This document shows, in pieces, positions 35,707-44,259 of a stretch of 64,000 bases of DNA. The notes beneath the pieces were generated by a model. It ran no database searches. It was given only the letters and a program-made list of their open reading frames with translations, and was not told the origin of the DNA. Origin of the DNA: DATBLE01 sp963808815 (lineage in GTDB: Bacteria > Actinomycetota > Thermoleophilia > Gaiellales > Gaiellaceae); contig CAWEGI010000013.1 in the NCBI GenBank assembly GCA_963808815.1, forward strand, positions 248,001 to 312,000, in the 5' to 3' direction. Position numbers and translations under genes: made by a program. Position 1 is the stretch's first letter. Every line of letters starts with the position of its first letter.

Positions 35707-36353
35707 TGACGCAGGGGTACGAGGTCGCGCACGTGGACGAGCTGGAGGAGCTGCCGATCAACCAGAGCGAGTTCGTCTGGCGTCCCGTTCGGCGGCGCTT
35801 CGGGATCAGCGCGTTCGGGACGAATGCCTACACGGCAAAGGCGGGTCAGCGGGTGGTCGAGGAGCACTTCGAGCAGGACGGGCACGAGGAGATGTACGTC
35901 GTCCTCCGCGGCCGCGCGACGTTCACGCTCGGCGACGACGAGGTCGACGCGCCCGCGGGGACGATCGTCTTCGCGCGGCCGGGGACGAAGCGCGGGGCGA
36001 TCGCAGCCGAGGACGACACCGCCGTGCTGGCGGTCGGCGCGAAGCCCGGCGTCGTCTTCGAGCCCTCGCCGTGGGAGGACATCTTCGCCGCGTTCTCCTA
36101 CGCGGAGCAGGGCGAGATCGACAGGGCTCGGGAGATGATCGGCGGCGCGATCGAGCGGCGGCCCGACGAGTGGCAGGGACACTACAACGCTGCGTGCTTC
36201 GAGGTGCTCTACGGGGACAAGGAGGCCGGGATCGCGCACCTGCAGCGGGCGTACGAGCTCGAGCCCGAGCGCGTTTCCGAGGCGGCGGCGAAGGACGGGG
36301 ACTTCGACGCCGTACGCGACGACCCGCGGTACAAGGCCGTCGCCGGCGGCTGA
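35706..36353 (+). CDS. Cupin fused to a TPR-like helical region
   Basis: 215 aa. Residues about 50-110 form a cupin (EEHFEQDGHEEMYVVLRGRA with His/Glu ligands, then DAPAGTIVFARPGTKRGAIA). Residues about 120-215 form a TPR-like helix pair (AFSYAEQGEIDRAREMIGGA and WQGHYNAACFEVLYGDKEAG). The TPR part suggests a protein partner; none is evident. Start by TGATG overlap with DUF1028. A strong hairpin follows five bases after the stop. Confidence 0.82.
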   Translation: MTQGYEVAHVDELEELPINQSEFVWRPVRRRFGISAFGTNAYTAKAGQRVVEEHFEQDGHEEMYVVLRGRATFTLGDDEVDAPAGTIVFARPGTKRGAIAAEDDTAVLAVGAKPGVVFEPSPWEDIFAAFSYAEQGEIDRAREMIGGAIERRPDEWQGHYNAACFEVLYGDKEAGIAHLQRAYELEPERVSEAAAKDGDFDAVRDDPRYKAVAGG

Positions 36354-36357
36354 CCGA

Positions 36358-36393
36358 ACGGGGCCGGGGGAGCGCGCTCACCCCCGGCCCCGT
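36358..36393. terminator. Bidirectional terminator between convergent genes
   Basis: Perfect 13-base inverted repeat ACGGGGCCGGGGG / CCCCCGGCCCCGT around AGCGCGCTCA, placed between a plus-strand stop at 36353 and a minus-strand stop at 36402. Confidence 0.75.
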
Positions 36394-36401
36394 CGCCTCT
36401 C

Positions 36402-36818
36402 CTAGTCGTCGTCGAACTCGTCCTCGACCTTCTTCGGGGTGACCGCCTGAAGACCGGCGGCGTCGAGCCTCTCGGCCGCCTTGAGCTGGACGGAGCCCCG
36501 GTCACCGTCGAGAATGACGGCGCCGCGTGGCTCGATCTTCGTTGCAGTTGTCAGCATGAACGTCAGCGTCATGCCGACGAACGGCCGACCGGCCCGATTC
36601 CCCTTCATGACCTGGATCGTGATCGAGCCCGGTGTCGTGCCCACGGCCGCGGTGAAGCCGGAGAGCGTGCCCTTCAAGTTGTACGTGTCGAGGCGTAGCC
36701 CGTGACCACCGTGGCCCGGGCCGCTGTTGTCACCACCGCCGCCGTGATCGGCGACGGCGGCCGCGGGCAGCGCGAGCGCGGCCGCGGCGAGGAGCGAGAC
36801 CATCATCCTGGTGCGCAT
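36402..36818 (-). CDS. Small secreted protein
   Basis: 138 aa. Signal peptide MRTRMMVSLLAAAALALPAAAVA, then a His/Gly-rich segment (DHGGGGDNSGPGHGGHG) that might bind metal, then an OB-like beta domain (GTLSGFTAAVGTTPGSITIQ, VGMTLTFMLTTATKI) and an acidic end EDEFDDD. No family assigned. The beta segment resembles exported DUF5666-like domains, a tentative comparison. Confidence 0.65.
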   Translation of the reverse strand: MRTRMMVSLLAAAALALPAAAVADHGGGGDNSGPGHGGHGLRLDTYNLKGTLSGFTAAVGTTPGSITIQVMKGNRAGRPFVGMTLTFMLTTATKIEPRGAVILDGDRGSVQLKAAERLDAAGLQAVTPKKVEDEFDDD

Positions 36819-36886
36819 GTGACCTCCGGAGGGAGTTGGGTTGCACCAGGAGAGAGCCCGGATCGCCGAAAAACCTGCGCTCGGCC

Positions 36887-37630
36887 TCAGCCTGCGAGCC
36901 GGGCATCCCCGGGCAGCCGGACGGGCCCGGCCAGGGTTCGCAGCGACGGCACCGGGTCGTGATCCGGGCGCGCCACGAGCAGCAGCGCGCCGTGCTCCTC
37001 GCCGGCCAGCGCCGTGACGAGCATCTCGAGGCCGACCGCCAGTGCGAACGCCTTGTACGCCCTGTCACCGCCGAAGGGAACGAGCTCCTCGGGCGCCGCC
37101 AGCCCGGCGAGGACGTCGCCGTGCGTGACGCGACCCATGGAGACGTCCGCAACCAGCGGCTCGCCCTCCGAGCTCGGCACGGCGATCGCAATCGGGTTCG
37201 TCCCCGCGAGCGGCGGCCCCCCGTCGGGCGAGGCGAGCCGTTTCGGCGAGGTTGCCGTCAGGGCCGCTGCGAGACCGCCCTCGGCCAGGCGTCGCACCCA
37301 GTAGCCGAGCGACCCGGTCGGGAAGCAGCGCATGGCGACAACGACGCGGGCGTTGGTGGGCGGTTCGGCGAGCACCGCGTCGCAGATCGCCGCCAGTGTC
37401 AGGTACCCCAGTGCCCCGCCACCGTTCCAGCGCTCGTAGCCGGGCTCCGCGACGACCCGCTCCGGACGAGCAGACGGGTCGACGTCCGGCAGCGTCTCGA
37501 GCCAGTCGATGCGTGCCAGACCGTGGCTCGACTTGCCGCGGCGCTCGGCGTCGAGGAAGTGGTCGGCGAGCGTGGCTGCGTCGGCCTCGGAGAAGCCGAG
37601 GGCGCGGAGTCGCTCGAGCGGCGTGCTCAG
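36887..37630 (-). CDS. Ldh-family (malate/L-lactate/ureidoglycolate) dehydrogenase, short form, probable CTG start
   Basis: NAD(P)-dependent 2-hydroxyacid oxidoreductase of the Ldh_2 fold. 247 aa versus roughly 330-350 usual. Conserved: LDAERRGKSSHGLARIDWL (SHG motif), ALTATSPKRLASPDGG, GTNPIAIAVP, DVSMGRVTHGDVLAG. It ends at a compressed VRLPGDARLAG. No ATG, GTG or TTG lies between the upstream mrp sequence and the SHG motif in this frame except a GTG at 37756 deep inside mrp; CTG 37630 overlaps the repaired mrp stop as CTGA and fits the family N-terminus. Substrate unknown; the shortened C-terminus may limit activity. Confidence 0.75.
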   Translation of the reverse strand: MSTPLERLRALGFSEADAATLADHFLDAERRGKSSHGLARIDWLETLPDVDPSARPERVVAEPGYERWNGGGALGYLTLAAICDAVLAEPPTNARVVVAMRCFPTGSLGYWVRRLAEGGLAAALTATSPKRLASPDGGPPLAGTNPIAIAVPSSEGEPLVADVSMGRVTHGDVLAGLAAPEELVPFGGDRAYKAFALAVGLEMLVTALAGEEHGALLLVARPDHDPVPSLRTLAGPVRLPGDARLAG

Positions 37631-38690
37631 CTCAGGACCGGCAACGCCTTGAACGTCTGCCGACCGGCATGGATCGCCTCGGCGATCCGGACGATCTCGT
37701 GTGACGTCTCCGAATCGGGCTCTGCCCAGACGAGCGGCTCGCCCTCGTCGCCGCACTCGCGCAGCCGCACATCGAGCGGGACCTTGCCGAGCAGCGGCAC
37801 CCCGATCTGCGCGCGAGCCGCTCGCCTCCGCCCGTGCCGAACACGTCGGAGGTCATGTTCTCGACCACCCCGATCAGCCGCATGTTCGTCTTCTGAGCCA
37901 TCGTCGCCGCCCGCGACGCCACCTCCTGAGCCAGCGGCTGCGGCGTGGTCACGATCACCGCCTCCGCACGGGGCAGCAGCTGGCCGAGCGAGATCGATAC
38001 GTCACCGGTCCCGGGAGGCATGTCGACGAGCAGCAGGTCGAGCTCCCCCCAGTGGACGTCGGACAGGAACTGCTCGAGCGCTCGGTGGAGCATCGGCCCA
38101 CGCCACATCACGGGCGCGTTGTCGTCGAGGAAGAAGCCGATCGACATCAGCTTCAGGTCGTCCTTGACGGGCGGGACGATCATCTTGTCGACGACGACCG
38201 GCCGCTGGGTGACGCCGAGCATGTGGGGGATCGAGTGGCCGTAGATGTCGGCGTCGAGGACGCCGGTGCGATGGCCGAGGGCCGAGAAGGCGGCGGCGAG
38301 GTTCACGGTCAACGACGACTTGCCCACGCCGCCCTTGCCGCTCGCGATCGCGAGCACGCGCGTCCCCCGGTCGACGGAGATGCCTTTGCTGCGGCTCTCG
38401 ACTCCGCCGCGCAGCTTCACCGACAGCGCGGAGCGCTCCTCTGCGCTCATCACGTCGAAGCCGAGCCGCACCCGCCCGACGCCCGGAACCTTGCCGACGT
38501 GTTCCACTACCTGACTCTGGAAGCTCTCCCGCAGGGGACAGCCGGCGACGGTGAGCGCGATCGTCACCGAGACGTCGGCGCCGTCGATCTCGATGTCGCG
38601 CACCATGTCGAGCTCCGTCACCGGCCGCTGGAGCTCCGGGTCGATGACGTTCTCGAGCGCCTTCAGGATCGCGTCGCGGTCGGGAGTCAT
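37627..38690 (-). CDS. mrp: Mrp/NBP35-family P-loop ATPase, iron-sulfur carrier (frameshifted near 37811-37820)
   Basis: N-terminal MIP18/DUF59 domain (VIDPELQRPVTELDMVRDI, AGCPLRESFQ) and C-terminal ParA-like ATPase with deviant Walker A ASGKGGVGKSSLTVNLA and DMPPGTGDVSISLGQL. Family members load Fe-S clusters onto apo-proteins. Missing one G in CTCGCGCGCAG (likely CTCGCGGCGCAG) around 37811-37820 shifts the frame; repaired, the protein reads GGERLAAQIGVPLLGKVPLD and ends FKALPVLS with stop at 37627, about 354 aa. Without repair it would end in an unrelated tail. Confidence 0.9.
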
Positions 38691-38717
38691 CTCGCTGAGC
38701 GTAGCCGTTTCGGGCGC

Positions 38718-39269
38718 TTAGCCCGCGGACGCGGTGAGCTCGGCCAGCGCCGTCACCGTCCGCCAGTTCCTCGTCGTCGCCGCGACGCCCAGCCGGCGCT
38801 CCAGGAGGGCGTTGTTCAGCTTGCTCCGGCCGTAGCCGTTCGGAAACAAGAGGTAGACGTCCTCGCCGGCGAGCTCGAAGCGCTCAGGCTCGAAGCTCTC
38901 CTCTCCGAGCCGCCGGACCCGCTTGGCGTCGGGCCTCTCCGAGAGAAATGTCACGTAGAGCGTGTTCTCCTTCCCCTTCGGACGGCCGAAGGGATTGCCG
39001 GCCACGAGCCGCCCCAGCTGCTTCCCGCTCCGGATCACGACGGTGATGTCGAGGCCGAGCTCGCGCCGAATGCCCTGCTCGATCGCGGCCGCGATCCCAT
39101 CGGCGGCACGATCGCTGCGGAGGACGACGTTCCCACTCTGGACGTAGGTGCTCACGTCCGTGCAGTCGAGGTCCTCGACGAGCGCGCGCAGCTCGGGCAT
39201 GCGGATCCGGTTGTGCGCGCCGAGGTTCACGCCGCGGAGGAGAGCCGCATACGTGGTCGGCCGCGGCAC
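38718..39269 (-). CDS. DUF1697 family protein
   Basis: 183 aa. Opens PRPTTYAALLRGVNLGAHNRI followed by VSTYVQSGNVVLRSD and LYVTFLSERPDA, all diagnostic of DUF1697, an uncharacterised cytosolic alpha/beta family. GTG 39269 chosen because the family start YAALLRGVNVG follows nine codons later. Divergent from the ABC permease gene with only 18 bases between starts, so their promoters must overlap. Confidence 0.88.
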   Translation of the reverse strand: MPRPTTYAALLRGVNLGAHNRIRMPELRALVEDLDCTDVSTYVQSGNVVLRSDRAADGIAAAIEQGIRRELGLDITVVIRSGKQLGRLVAGNPFGRPKGKENTLYVTFLSERPDAKRVRRLGEESFEPERFELAGEDVYLLFPNGYGRSKLNNALLERRLGVAATTRNWRTVTALAELTASAG

Positions 39270-39287
39270 GCCTGGGACAATAACCTC

Positions 39288-40395
39288 GTGACCTGGGGTG
39301 GGCTCGTGCTCAAGAACCTGCTGCGGCGCAAGGCTCGCACCGCGCTCACGGTCGCCGGTGTGGCGATCGGCGTGGGACTGATCGTCGCGCTGCTCTCGAT
39401 CACCGCCGGCGTCAAGAAGACGGCCAACCAGCTGATCCATGTCGGCCGCTCCGACTTCGGGCTCTTCCAGCAAGGCGCCTCCGACCTGACGCGCTCGGTC
39501 CTCCCCCAGAGCCTGGTCGCGAAGGTGAAGGCGGAGCCGGGAGTGGCCGACGCAGCTCAGATCTTCATCCGCGTCGGCACCGTCGAGGGTCAGGACGAGT
39601 TCCTGCTCTTCGGCTTCGGCGCCGGGCGAGTTCGCCGACCGCCGGAACGTCGTGATCGAGGGACACCGGGCCCACGGGCGCGAAGCGATGCTGGGAGACG
39701 AGGCGGCCAAGGCGCTCCACCTCGGGCCTGGCGACCTGCTCCAGGTCGGGAAGCGCGCGTTCCCGATCGCCGGCGTCTACCACTCCGGCGACCGGTTCGT
39801 CGACCTCAGCGCCGTGCTGCCGCTGCCGATCGTCCAGTCGCTCGCGCAGCGGCCGCACGAGATCACCACGATCGGGGTCACCGTCGAGCCGGGCGCAAAC
39901 CCGAAAGACGTGGCGAAGCGCCTGGAGGCGACCTTCCCCGGCGTCACCGCGGTCGTCGAGCCGGGCCAGGCGGTGCGGATCGACACCTCCAGCCGCCTGC
40001 TCGTCACCGCCGGCTGGATCTTCTCGCTGCTCGCGCTGATCATCGGCGGAATCGGCGTCACCAACACGATGGCGATGTCGGTGTTCGAGCGGGTGCGGGA
40101 GATCGGGATCATGCGCGCGGTCGGGTGGACCTCGAAGCGGATCGCCGCGCTGATCGTCAGCGAGGCGCTGGCGATCTGCCTGTTCGCGCTCGGGCTCGGG
40201 CTGCTCGGCGGCTGGGCCGCGGCCGTGCTCCTGACCGAGCACAGCTCCTTGTCGACCCTCACTCAGGCCGACTTCACCGGCAGTGTGTTCGCCTGGGGGC
40301 TCGCGTTCGCGCTGGGCGTCGGGCTGCTCGGCGCCCTCTACCCAGCCTGGCGGGCGGTCACGCTGACGCCGATCGAGGCGCTGCGGCGGGAGTGA
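39288..40395 (+). CDS. ABC transporter permease, MacB/FtsX type (frameshifted at 39625-39627)
   Basis: About 368 aa. N-terminal helix after LKNLLRRKARTALTVAGVAIG, a periplasmic MacB-PCD-like region, and three C-terminal helices with SVFERVREIGIMRAVGWTSK and LYPAWRAVTLTPIEALRRE. One extra G in GCCGGGCGAG (39625-39627) breaks the frame; without it the join reads GAGEFADRRNVVIEGHRAHG. It pairs with the convergent ATPase gene at 40358, with which it overlaps by 38 bases at the 3' ends. Probably exports a peptide or lipid or acts in envelope signalling; substrate unknown. Confidence 0.88.
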
Positions 40396-41068
40396 TCTCG
40401 GCGATCCGCCCGTCGCGGATCCGCAGGGTCCGGTCGGCGGCGCGGGCGACGTCCGGGTCGTTCGTGACCAGCACGATCGTGGTTCCCCGCTGGCCACGGA
40501 CACCTTGCAGCAGCTCGACGATCTGCCTACCCGTCGCCGTGTCGAGGGCTCCCGTCGGCTCGTCGGCCAGCAGGAGCCGCGGCTCGTTCGCAAGCGCCCG
40601 GGCGATCGCGACCCGTTGGCGCTCCCCGCCGGACAGCGTCGTCGGGTACGCCGATCGCCTTTCGGAGAGGCCGACCTCGTCGAGCAGGCCAAGCGCGCGG
40701 GCCACGCGTTCTCCGCGTCCGATCCCCCGCCCGAGCATCGGCAGCTGGACGTTCTCGGCGGCGGTCAGCGTCGGGATCAGGTTGTGGAACTGGAAGACGA
40801 AGCCGACGACCGACGCGCGGTAGGCGGCGCCGTCGACATCGGACACGCGTTCGCCCGCGACGTCGATCTCGCCCGAGTCGGTCCGGTCGAGCGCACCGAT
40901 CAGGTTCAGCAGCGTGCTCTTGCCGCAGCCGGAGGGCCCGGTGACGGCGATGAACTCGCCCTCGGCTACACGAAAGGTGACGTCGACGAGCGCGGCGATG
41001 CTTCCGTCTTCGAACGAGCGGGAGACGTGGTCGACGACCACCTCGGCGCCGCCCGTGCGCGGGCTCAC
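40358..41068 (-). CDS. ABC transporter ATP-binding protein, LolD/MacB type
   Basis: 236 aa. Walker A GPSGCGKSTLLNLI, Q-loop region FVFQFHNLIPTL, signature TLSGGERQRVAIARAL, Walker B LLLADEPTGALD and the H-loop position occupied by Asn (VLVTNDPDVARAADR, usually THD) - a substitution seen in some members but worth noting. GTG 41068 overlaps the upstream secreted gene's stop (GTGA). Although on the opposite strand, it is the obvious partner for the permease at 39288; convergent partner genes are unusual. Confidence 0.9.
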   Translation of the reverse strand: MSPRTGGAEVVVDHVSRSFEDGSIAALVDVTFRVAEGEFIAVTGPSGCGKSTLLNLIGALDRTDSGEIDVAGERVSDVDGAAYRASVVGFVFQFHNLIPTLTAAENVQLPMLGRGIGRGERVARALGLLDEVGLSERRSAYPTTLSGGERQRVAIARALANEPRLLLADEPTGALDTATGRQIVELLQGVRGQRGTTIVLVTNDPDVARAADRTLRIRDGRIAEITPAAAPRSASA

Positions 41069-41454
41069 CGCGCCTCGACCCAGTACTTGACCACACGCGT
41101 TCCGAGCGCCGAGCGCACGGTCACCCGGAACACGATCCGGAACCCTTTGGACGAGAGCGGGAACTTGACGTAGTCGGCGAAGCGGCCCCTGAACTTCACG
41201 TTGGTGATGAACTTCCCGTCGCAGCAGCCATAGTCGACCGGATGGACACCGCCGATCGGATCGACGATCGCAACCGAGACGCGCCCGGCAAGCGGCTTGC
41301 CGGCGGCCGTGGTCACGACCACCGACCACGGCCAGCGCGCATTGACCTTCGGCGTGTGTGTCGTTGCGTGGAAGACGACCCTCGGCGGAGCCGCAGCCGC
41401 CGAAGGGACGAGCAGGAGCGCGAGGACGAGCAGCCCGCAGACGCGACCCTTCAC
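41065..41454 (-). CDS. Small secreted protein upstream of the ABC ATPase
   Basis: 129 aa. MKGRVCGLLVLALLLVPSAA is a signal peptide; the rest is an immunoglobulin-like beta domain (ATTHTPKVNARWPWSVVVTT, RVSVAIVDPIGGVHPVDYG) with a CC pair. It shares a four-base overlap with the ATPase, so the two are co-translated. It could be an accessory or cargo of the transporter; inference from position only. Confidence 0.65.
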   Translation of the reverse strand: MKGRVCGLLVLALLLVPSAAAAPPRVVFHATTHTPKVNARWPWSVVVTTAAGKPLAGRVSVAIVDPIGGVHPVDYGCCDGKFITNVKFRGRFADYVKFPLSSKGFRIVFRVTVRSALGTRVVKYWVEAR

Positions 41455-41477
41455 GCGGCGAATGGTATTCGGCCGAC

Positions 41478-42341
41478 TTACCGCTCGGCGGCGGCTTCGG
41501 CCTCGCGGCGCTCCGCCGCGTAGCGTTCCCAGCGCTCGCGTGCAGCCGGGTCGGCCAGTCGGTCGTCCTCGAGATAGGACGGAACCTGCTTGCGCGGATC
41601 GTGCTCCAACACGAGATGTGCCTGGTAGGTCATGCGGAACTCGTTCGTCGGCTGGTCGGCGTCGACTCGTACGCCGTGCAGCGACTCCTGGCCGTTGACG
41701 AACGCGACGAAGAGGTTCTCGCGGATCGGGATCACCTTGGCGACCTCGGCCTCGATCCCCTCCTCCTCGTCCGGGTAGTACGTGGAGACGTGCTTGAGCT
41801 CGGGGCGGCGCTCGGGCCGGAAGAGGCAGAGCGCGCCCGACGACTCCTCGTCCGCCTCGGTGAAGTAGAGCAGACAGGTAATGGCGTACATCGCGGAATC
41901 GGTGTGCGGCCCCAGCTTGTAGCCGGGCTTCCGCAGCATGATCCGACCGGCGCTGGAAACCAGGCCGCCGCCCATCACCTCGTCCGCGATCTCGGGACTG
42001 AAGAGGTCGGCGAACTTGTCGCGCACGTCGTCACGGAGCCGCTCGGCCAGCACGGGCGCGACGGCGTCGTGGAGGACGTCGTCGCGGAGCCGGCCCCAGG
42101 TGGCGCGGAAGTCCTCGGGCGTCTCGAGGAAGGTCTTGTTGGCGGCGATGATCGGCAGGTCGGCCTTGCGGCCGTTCTTCGCCTGCTTGAAGTAGTCGAT
42201 CGGCGGGATCGTCGCCGCCAGCTCACGGAAGAAGGGCTCCGGCAGGAGATCCTCGACCACGACATGCGGGAACGGGTCGCGGTGTATCTCCGCGGCCTCG
42301 ACCTTCGCCCTGATCTCGGCCAGCATCGGTTGGGCCGCCAT
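41478..42341 (-). CDS. 2-oxoglutarate/Fe(II)-dependent oxygenase-like protein
   Basis: 287 aa. The facial triad is visible as HTD in KLGPHTDSAMYAITCLLYF and the distal His in GQESLHGVRVD, with an Arg (NEFRMTYQAHLVL) for 2-oxoglutarate. Opens around HRDPFPHVVVEDLLPEPFF, typical of this group of prolyl-hydroxylase-like enzymes. Start ATG 42341. Substrate unknown; many relatives act in secondary metabolism or sugar modification. Confidence 0.82.
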   Translation of the reverse strand: MAAQPMLAEIRAKVEAAEIHRDPFPHVVVEDLLPEPFFRELAATIPPIDYFKQAKNGRKADLPIIAANKTFLETPEDFRATWGRLRDDVLHDAVAPVLAERLRDDVRDKFADLFSPEIADEVMGGGLVSSAGRIMLRKPGYKLGPHTDSAMYAITCLLYFTEADEESSGALCLFRPERRPELKHVSTYYPDEEEGIEAEVAKVIPIRENLFVAFVNGQESLHGVRVDADQPTNEFRMTYQAHLVLEHDPRKQVPSYLEDDRLADPAARERWERYAAERREAEAAAER

Positions 42342-42384
42342 CGCGGGCGATCGTACCAGCGGCCCACGTTCCAGCTGGAGCAGC

Positions 42385-43176
42385 CTATGCGGACAATGCC
42401 GCCGCCACCGTCGCGCACAACTCGGTTGTTCCCGCTGCGACGACGCGCGAACGTCCTTCGAGGTCGAGCGGGGCGTCCTCGAACGGTGGGGCCTCGGGCA
42501 GGTCGATCGCGTAGCCGCGCTCGCGGACGAGCAACTGCGCCGCGGCGATGTCGACCGCACGCGCCGCCTTCAGCGAACAGACCGCGTCGAGGCGGCCGTC
42601 GGCGAGATGGCAGAGCGAGATCGCGAGGGAACCGAAGACGCGCAACCGGTGGACCAGCCCGACGAGTGCCGGAGCATGGCGGGCGACGAGATCCGTCCGC
42701 GTTGCCTCGAGCGCGAGGATCTCGATCCGGTCCTTGGGCGGCTCGCCGCTCAACGGTGAGCCGTTCAGCCTCGCGCCGCCTCCCCGCTCGGCCGTCCACT
42801 CCTCGCCGGTGCCGAAGTCGTAGACGTAGCCGAACGTCACGTCGCCCATGGTCCCTCCCTCGGCGACGGCGACCGACAGGGAGAAGAACGGCAGCCCGCG
42901 CTTTGCGTTGATCGACCCGTCGATCGGGTCGAGCACGACCCGGGTATCGCCGCCGACCCGGACCCCGAGCTCCTCTGAAACGAGGGTGAAGCCCTCCGCG
43001 GCCGCGTCGAAGCGGGCCACGACCGCCCGTTCGACCGCAGCGTCGATCGCCGTGGTGTCGTCACCGCCCATCCCGGCACCGACGACCGGCTCCCGATCCG
43101 AGCGCGAGGGCAGCTCCGCCAGCACGCCGCGGACGTCCTCGACCGCGGCGCGGCAGGTCGCGAGCCAGTCAGTCAA
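42385..43176 (-). CDS. Inositol-monophosphatase-family phosphatase
   Basis: 263 aa. Metal-binding motifs: EELGV (Glu), DPIDGSINAKRGLPFFSLSV (usually DPLDGTxNF) and the C-terminal AARAVDIAAAQLLVRERGY (WDxAA equivalent with V for W). Li-sensitive sugar or nucleotide phosphatases share this fold; substrate uncertain because INAK replaces the usual TxNF. Start TTG 43176, overlapping the DUF1015 stop by eight bases. Confidence 0.82.
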   Translation of the reverse strand: MTDWLATCRAAVEDVRGVLAELPSRSDREPVVGAGMGGDDTTAIDAAVERAVVARFDAAAEGFTLVSEELGVRVGGDTRVVLDPIDGSINAKRGLPFFSLSVAVAEGGTMGDVTFGYVYDFGTGEEWTAERGGGARLNGSPLSGEPPKDRIEILALEATRTDLVARHAPALVGLVHRLRVFGSLAISLCHLADGRLDAVCSLKAARAVDIAAAQLLVRERGYAIDLPEAPPFEDAPLDLEGRSRVVAAGTTELCATVAAALSA

Positions 43177-44215
43177 GGGGCAGGAAGAAGAGCCCGGAGG
43201 TGAGCTTGGGATAGAAGAACGTGCTCTTCTGGGGCATCGTGCGGCCGGCCTTGGCGACGGCCGCGACCTGCTCGACGGTGGGCGGCCGGAGCAGGAACGC
43301 GGCTTCCGCGTCACCGGCGTCAACGGCGGCGCGCGCCTCGTCTGCGTAGGGCGTGTAGCCGACATCGGACGCGTACCGCGCGACCAGCTCCGCGTCCAGC
43401 TCACCCGGCTCGCCGCGCAGATAGCCCGACCCGCCGCGCGTGTACACCTCGGCGACGGCGCGGTCGTCGCCGTTCGACGACGTCTCGAGCGGCGGCAGCG
43501 GCTTCGTGCGCGCGGCGATGCGGTGCGTCGGGAAGATCGTCAAGCCGTCCTGGCGGGTGGGGACGATCACGACCGGCATCCACGCGCTCGCCTCGGCTCC
43601 GTCCTCCGCGTGGAAGGCGAGTGCGGTCTCGTAGCGGTGATGGCCGTCGGCGATCAGCAAGGGCGCGTCCGCGAGCACGGGCGGCGCCTCGCCCTCGACG
43701 CGCCACAGGCGGCTGCGCACGCCATCGAGCTCGACGTCGACCGCCGGCTCGCCCTGCGGTCCCACGAGCGCGCCCTCGTAGAGCAGGAAGATCGGCTCCA
43801 CGTGCGTCCTGGTCGCGCGCAGGAGGCGCAGGCGGCCCTCTTTCGGCCCTGCGTGGGTGCGCTCGTGCGGGAGGACGACACCCGCCTCGTAGGGCTCCAG
43901 CCGGAGCGCCGCGACCAGCCCGTCGCGACGCCGGGGGATCCCGTCGGGGCCGGTGTAGTCCTGAGCGAGCCACCACAGCGTGGACTCGGCGTCCCGCGCG
44001 AGGACGCCCTCGGCCTGCCAGTCGGCGAGCGCCCTGGCGGCGTCCGCTTCGTCGTCCGGCAGCGTCACGTGCACGACGTTGTAGGGGCTTCTCGTCAGGT
44101 AGCGCTCGCGGGCTTCCGCCGAGATCACGTCGTACGGCGGCGCCACCAGCTCGTGGAGCGGGCCTGCCCGGCGCTCGTCGTAGCGGAGCGCCCGGAACGG
44201 CTTCACCTCGGCCAT
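43169..44215 (-). CDS. DUF1015 family protein
   Basis: 348 aa full-length DUF1015: opens VKPFRALRYDERRAGPLHEL then VAPPYDVISAEARERYLTRS, contains HERTHAGPKEGRLRLLRATR and LIADGHHRYETALAF. The last two are near-invariant in the family, which is biochemically unproven. ATG 44215. It overlaps the downstream phosphatase gene, suggesting a two-gene operon. Confidence 0.9.
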   Translation of the reverse strand: MAEVKPFRALRYDERRAGPLHELVAPPYDVISAEARERYLTRSPYNVVHVTLPDDEADAARALADWQAEGVLARDAESTLWWLAQDYTGPDGIPRRRDGLVAALRLEPYEAGVVLPHERTHAGPKEGRLRLLRATRTHVEPIFLLYEGALVGPQGEPAVDVELDGVRSRLWRVEGEAPPVLADAPLLIADGHHRYETALAFHAEDGAEASAWMPVVIVPTRQDGLTIFPTHRIAARTKPLPPLETSSNGDDRAVAEVYTRGGSGYLRGEPGELDAELVARYASDVGYTPYADEARAAVDAGDAEAAFLLRPPTVEQVAAVAKAGRTMPQKSTFFYPKLTSGLFFLPLD

Positions 44216-44259
44216 CGCGGCCGAGCCTAGCAGCCGCTTTCGAGCCTAGACTCCGCCTG

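Noticed and set aside
37701..39287. Long plus-strand frame leading into the ABC permease
   Set aside because: It is antisense to mrp and DUF1697; only the part from GTG 39288 is protein-like.
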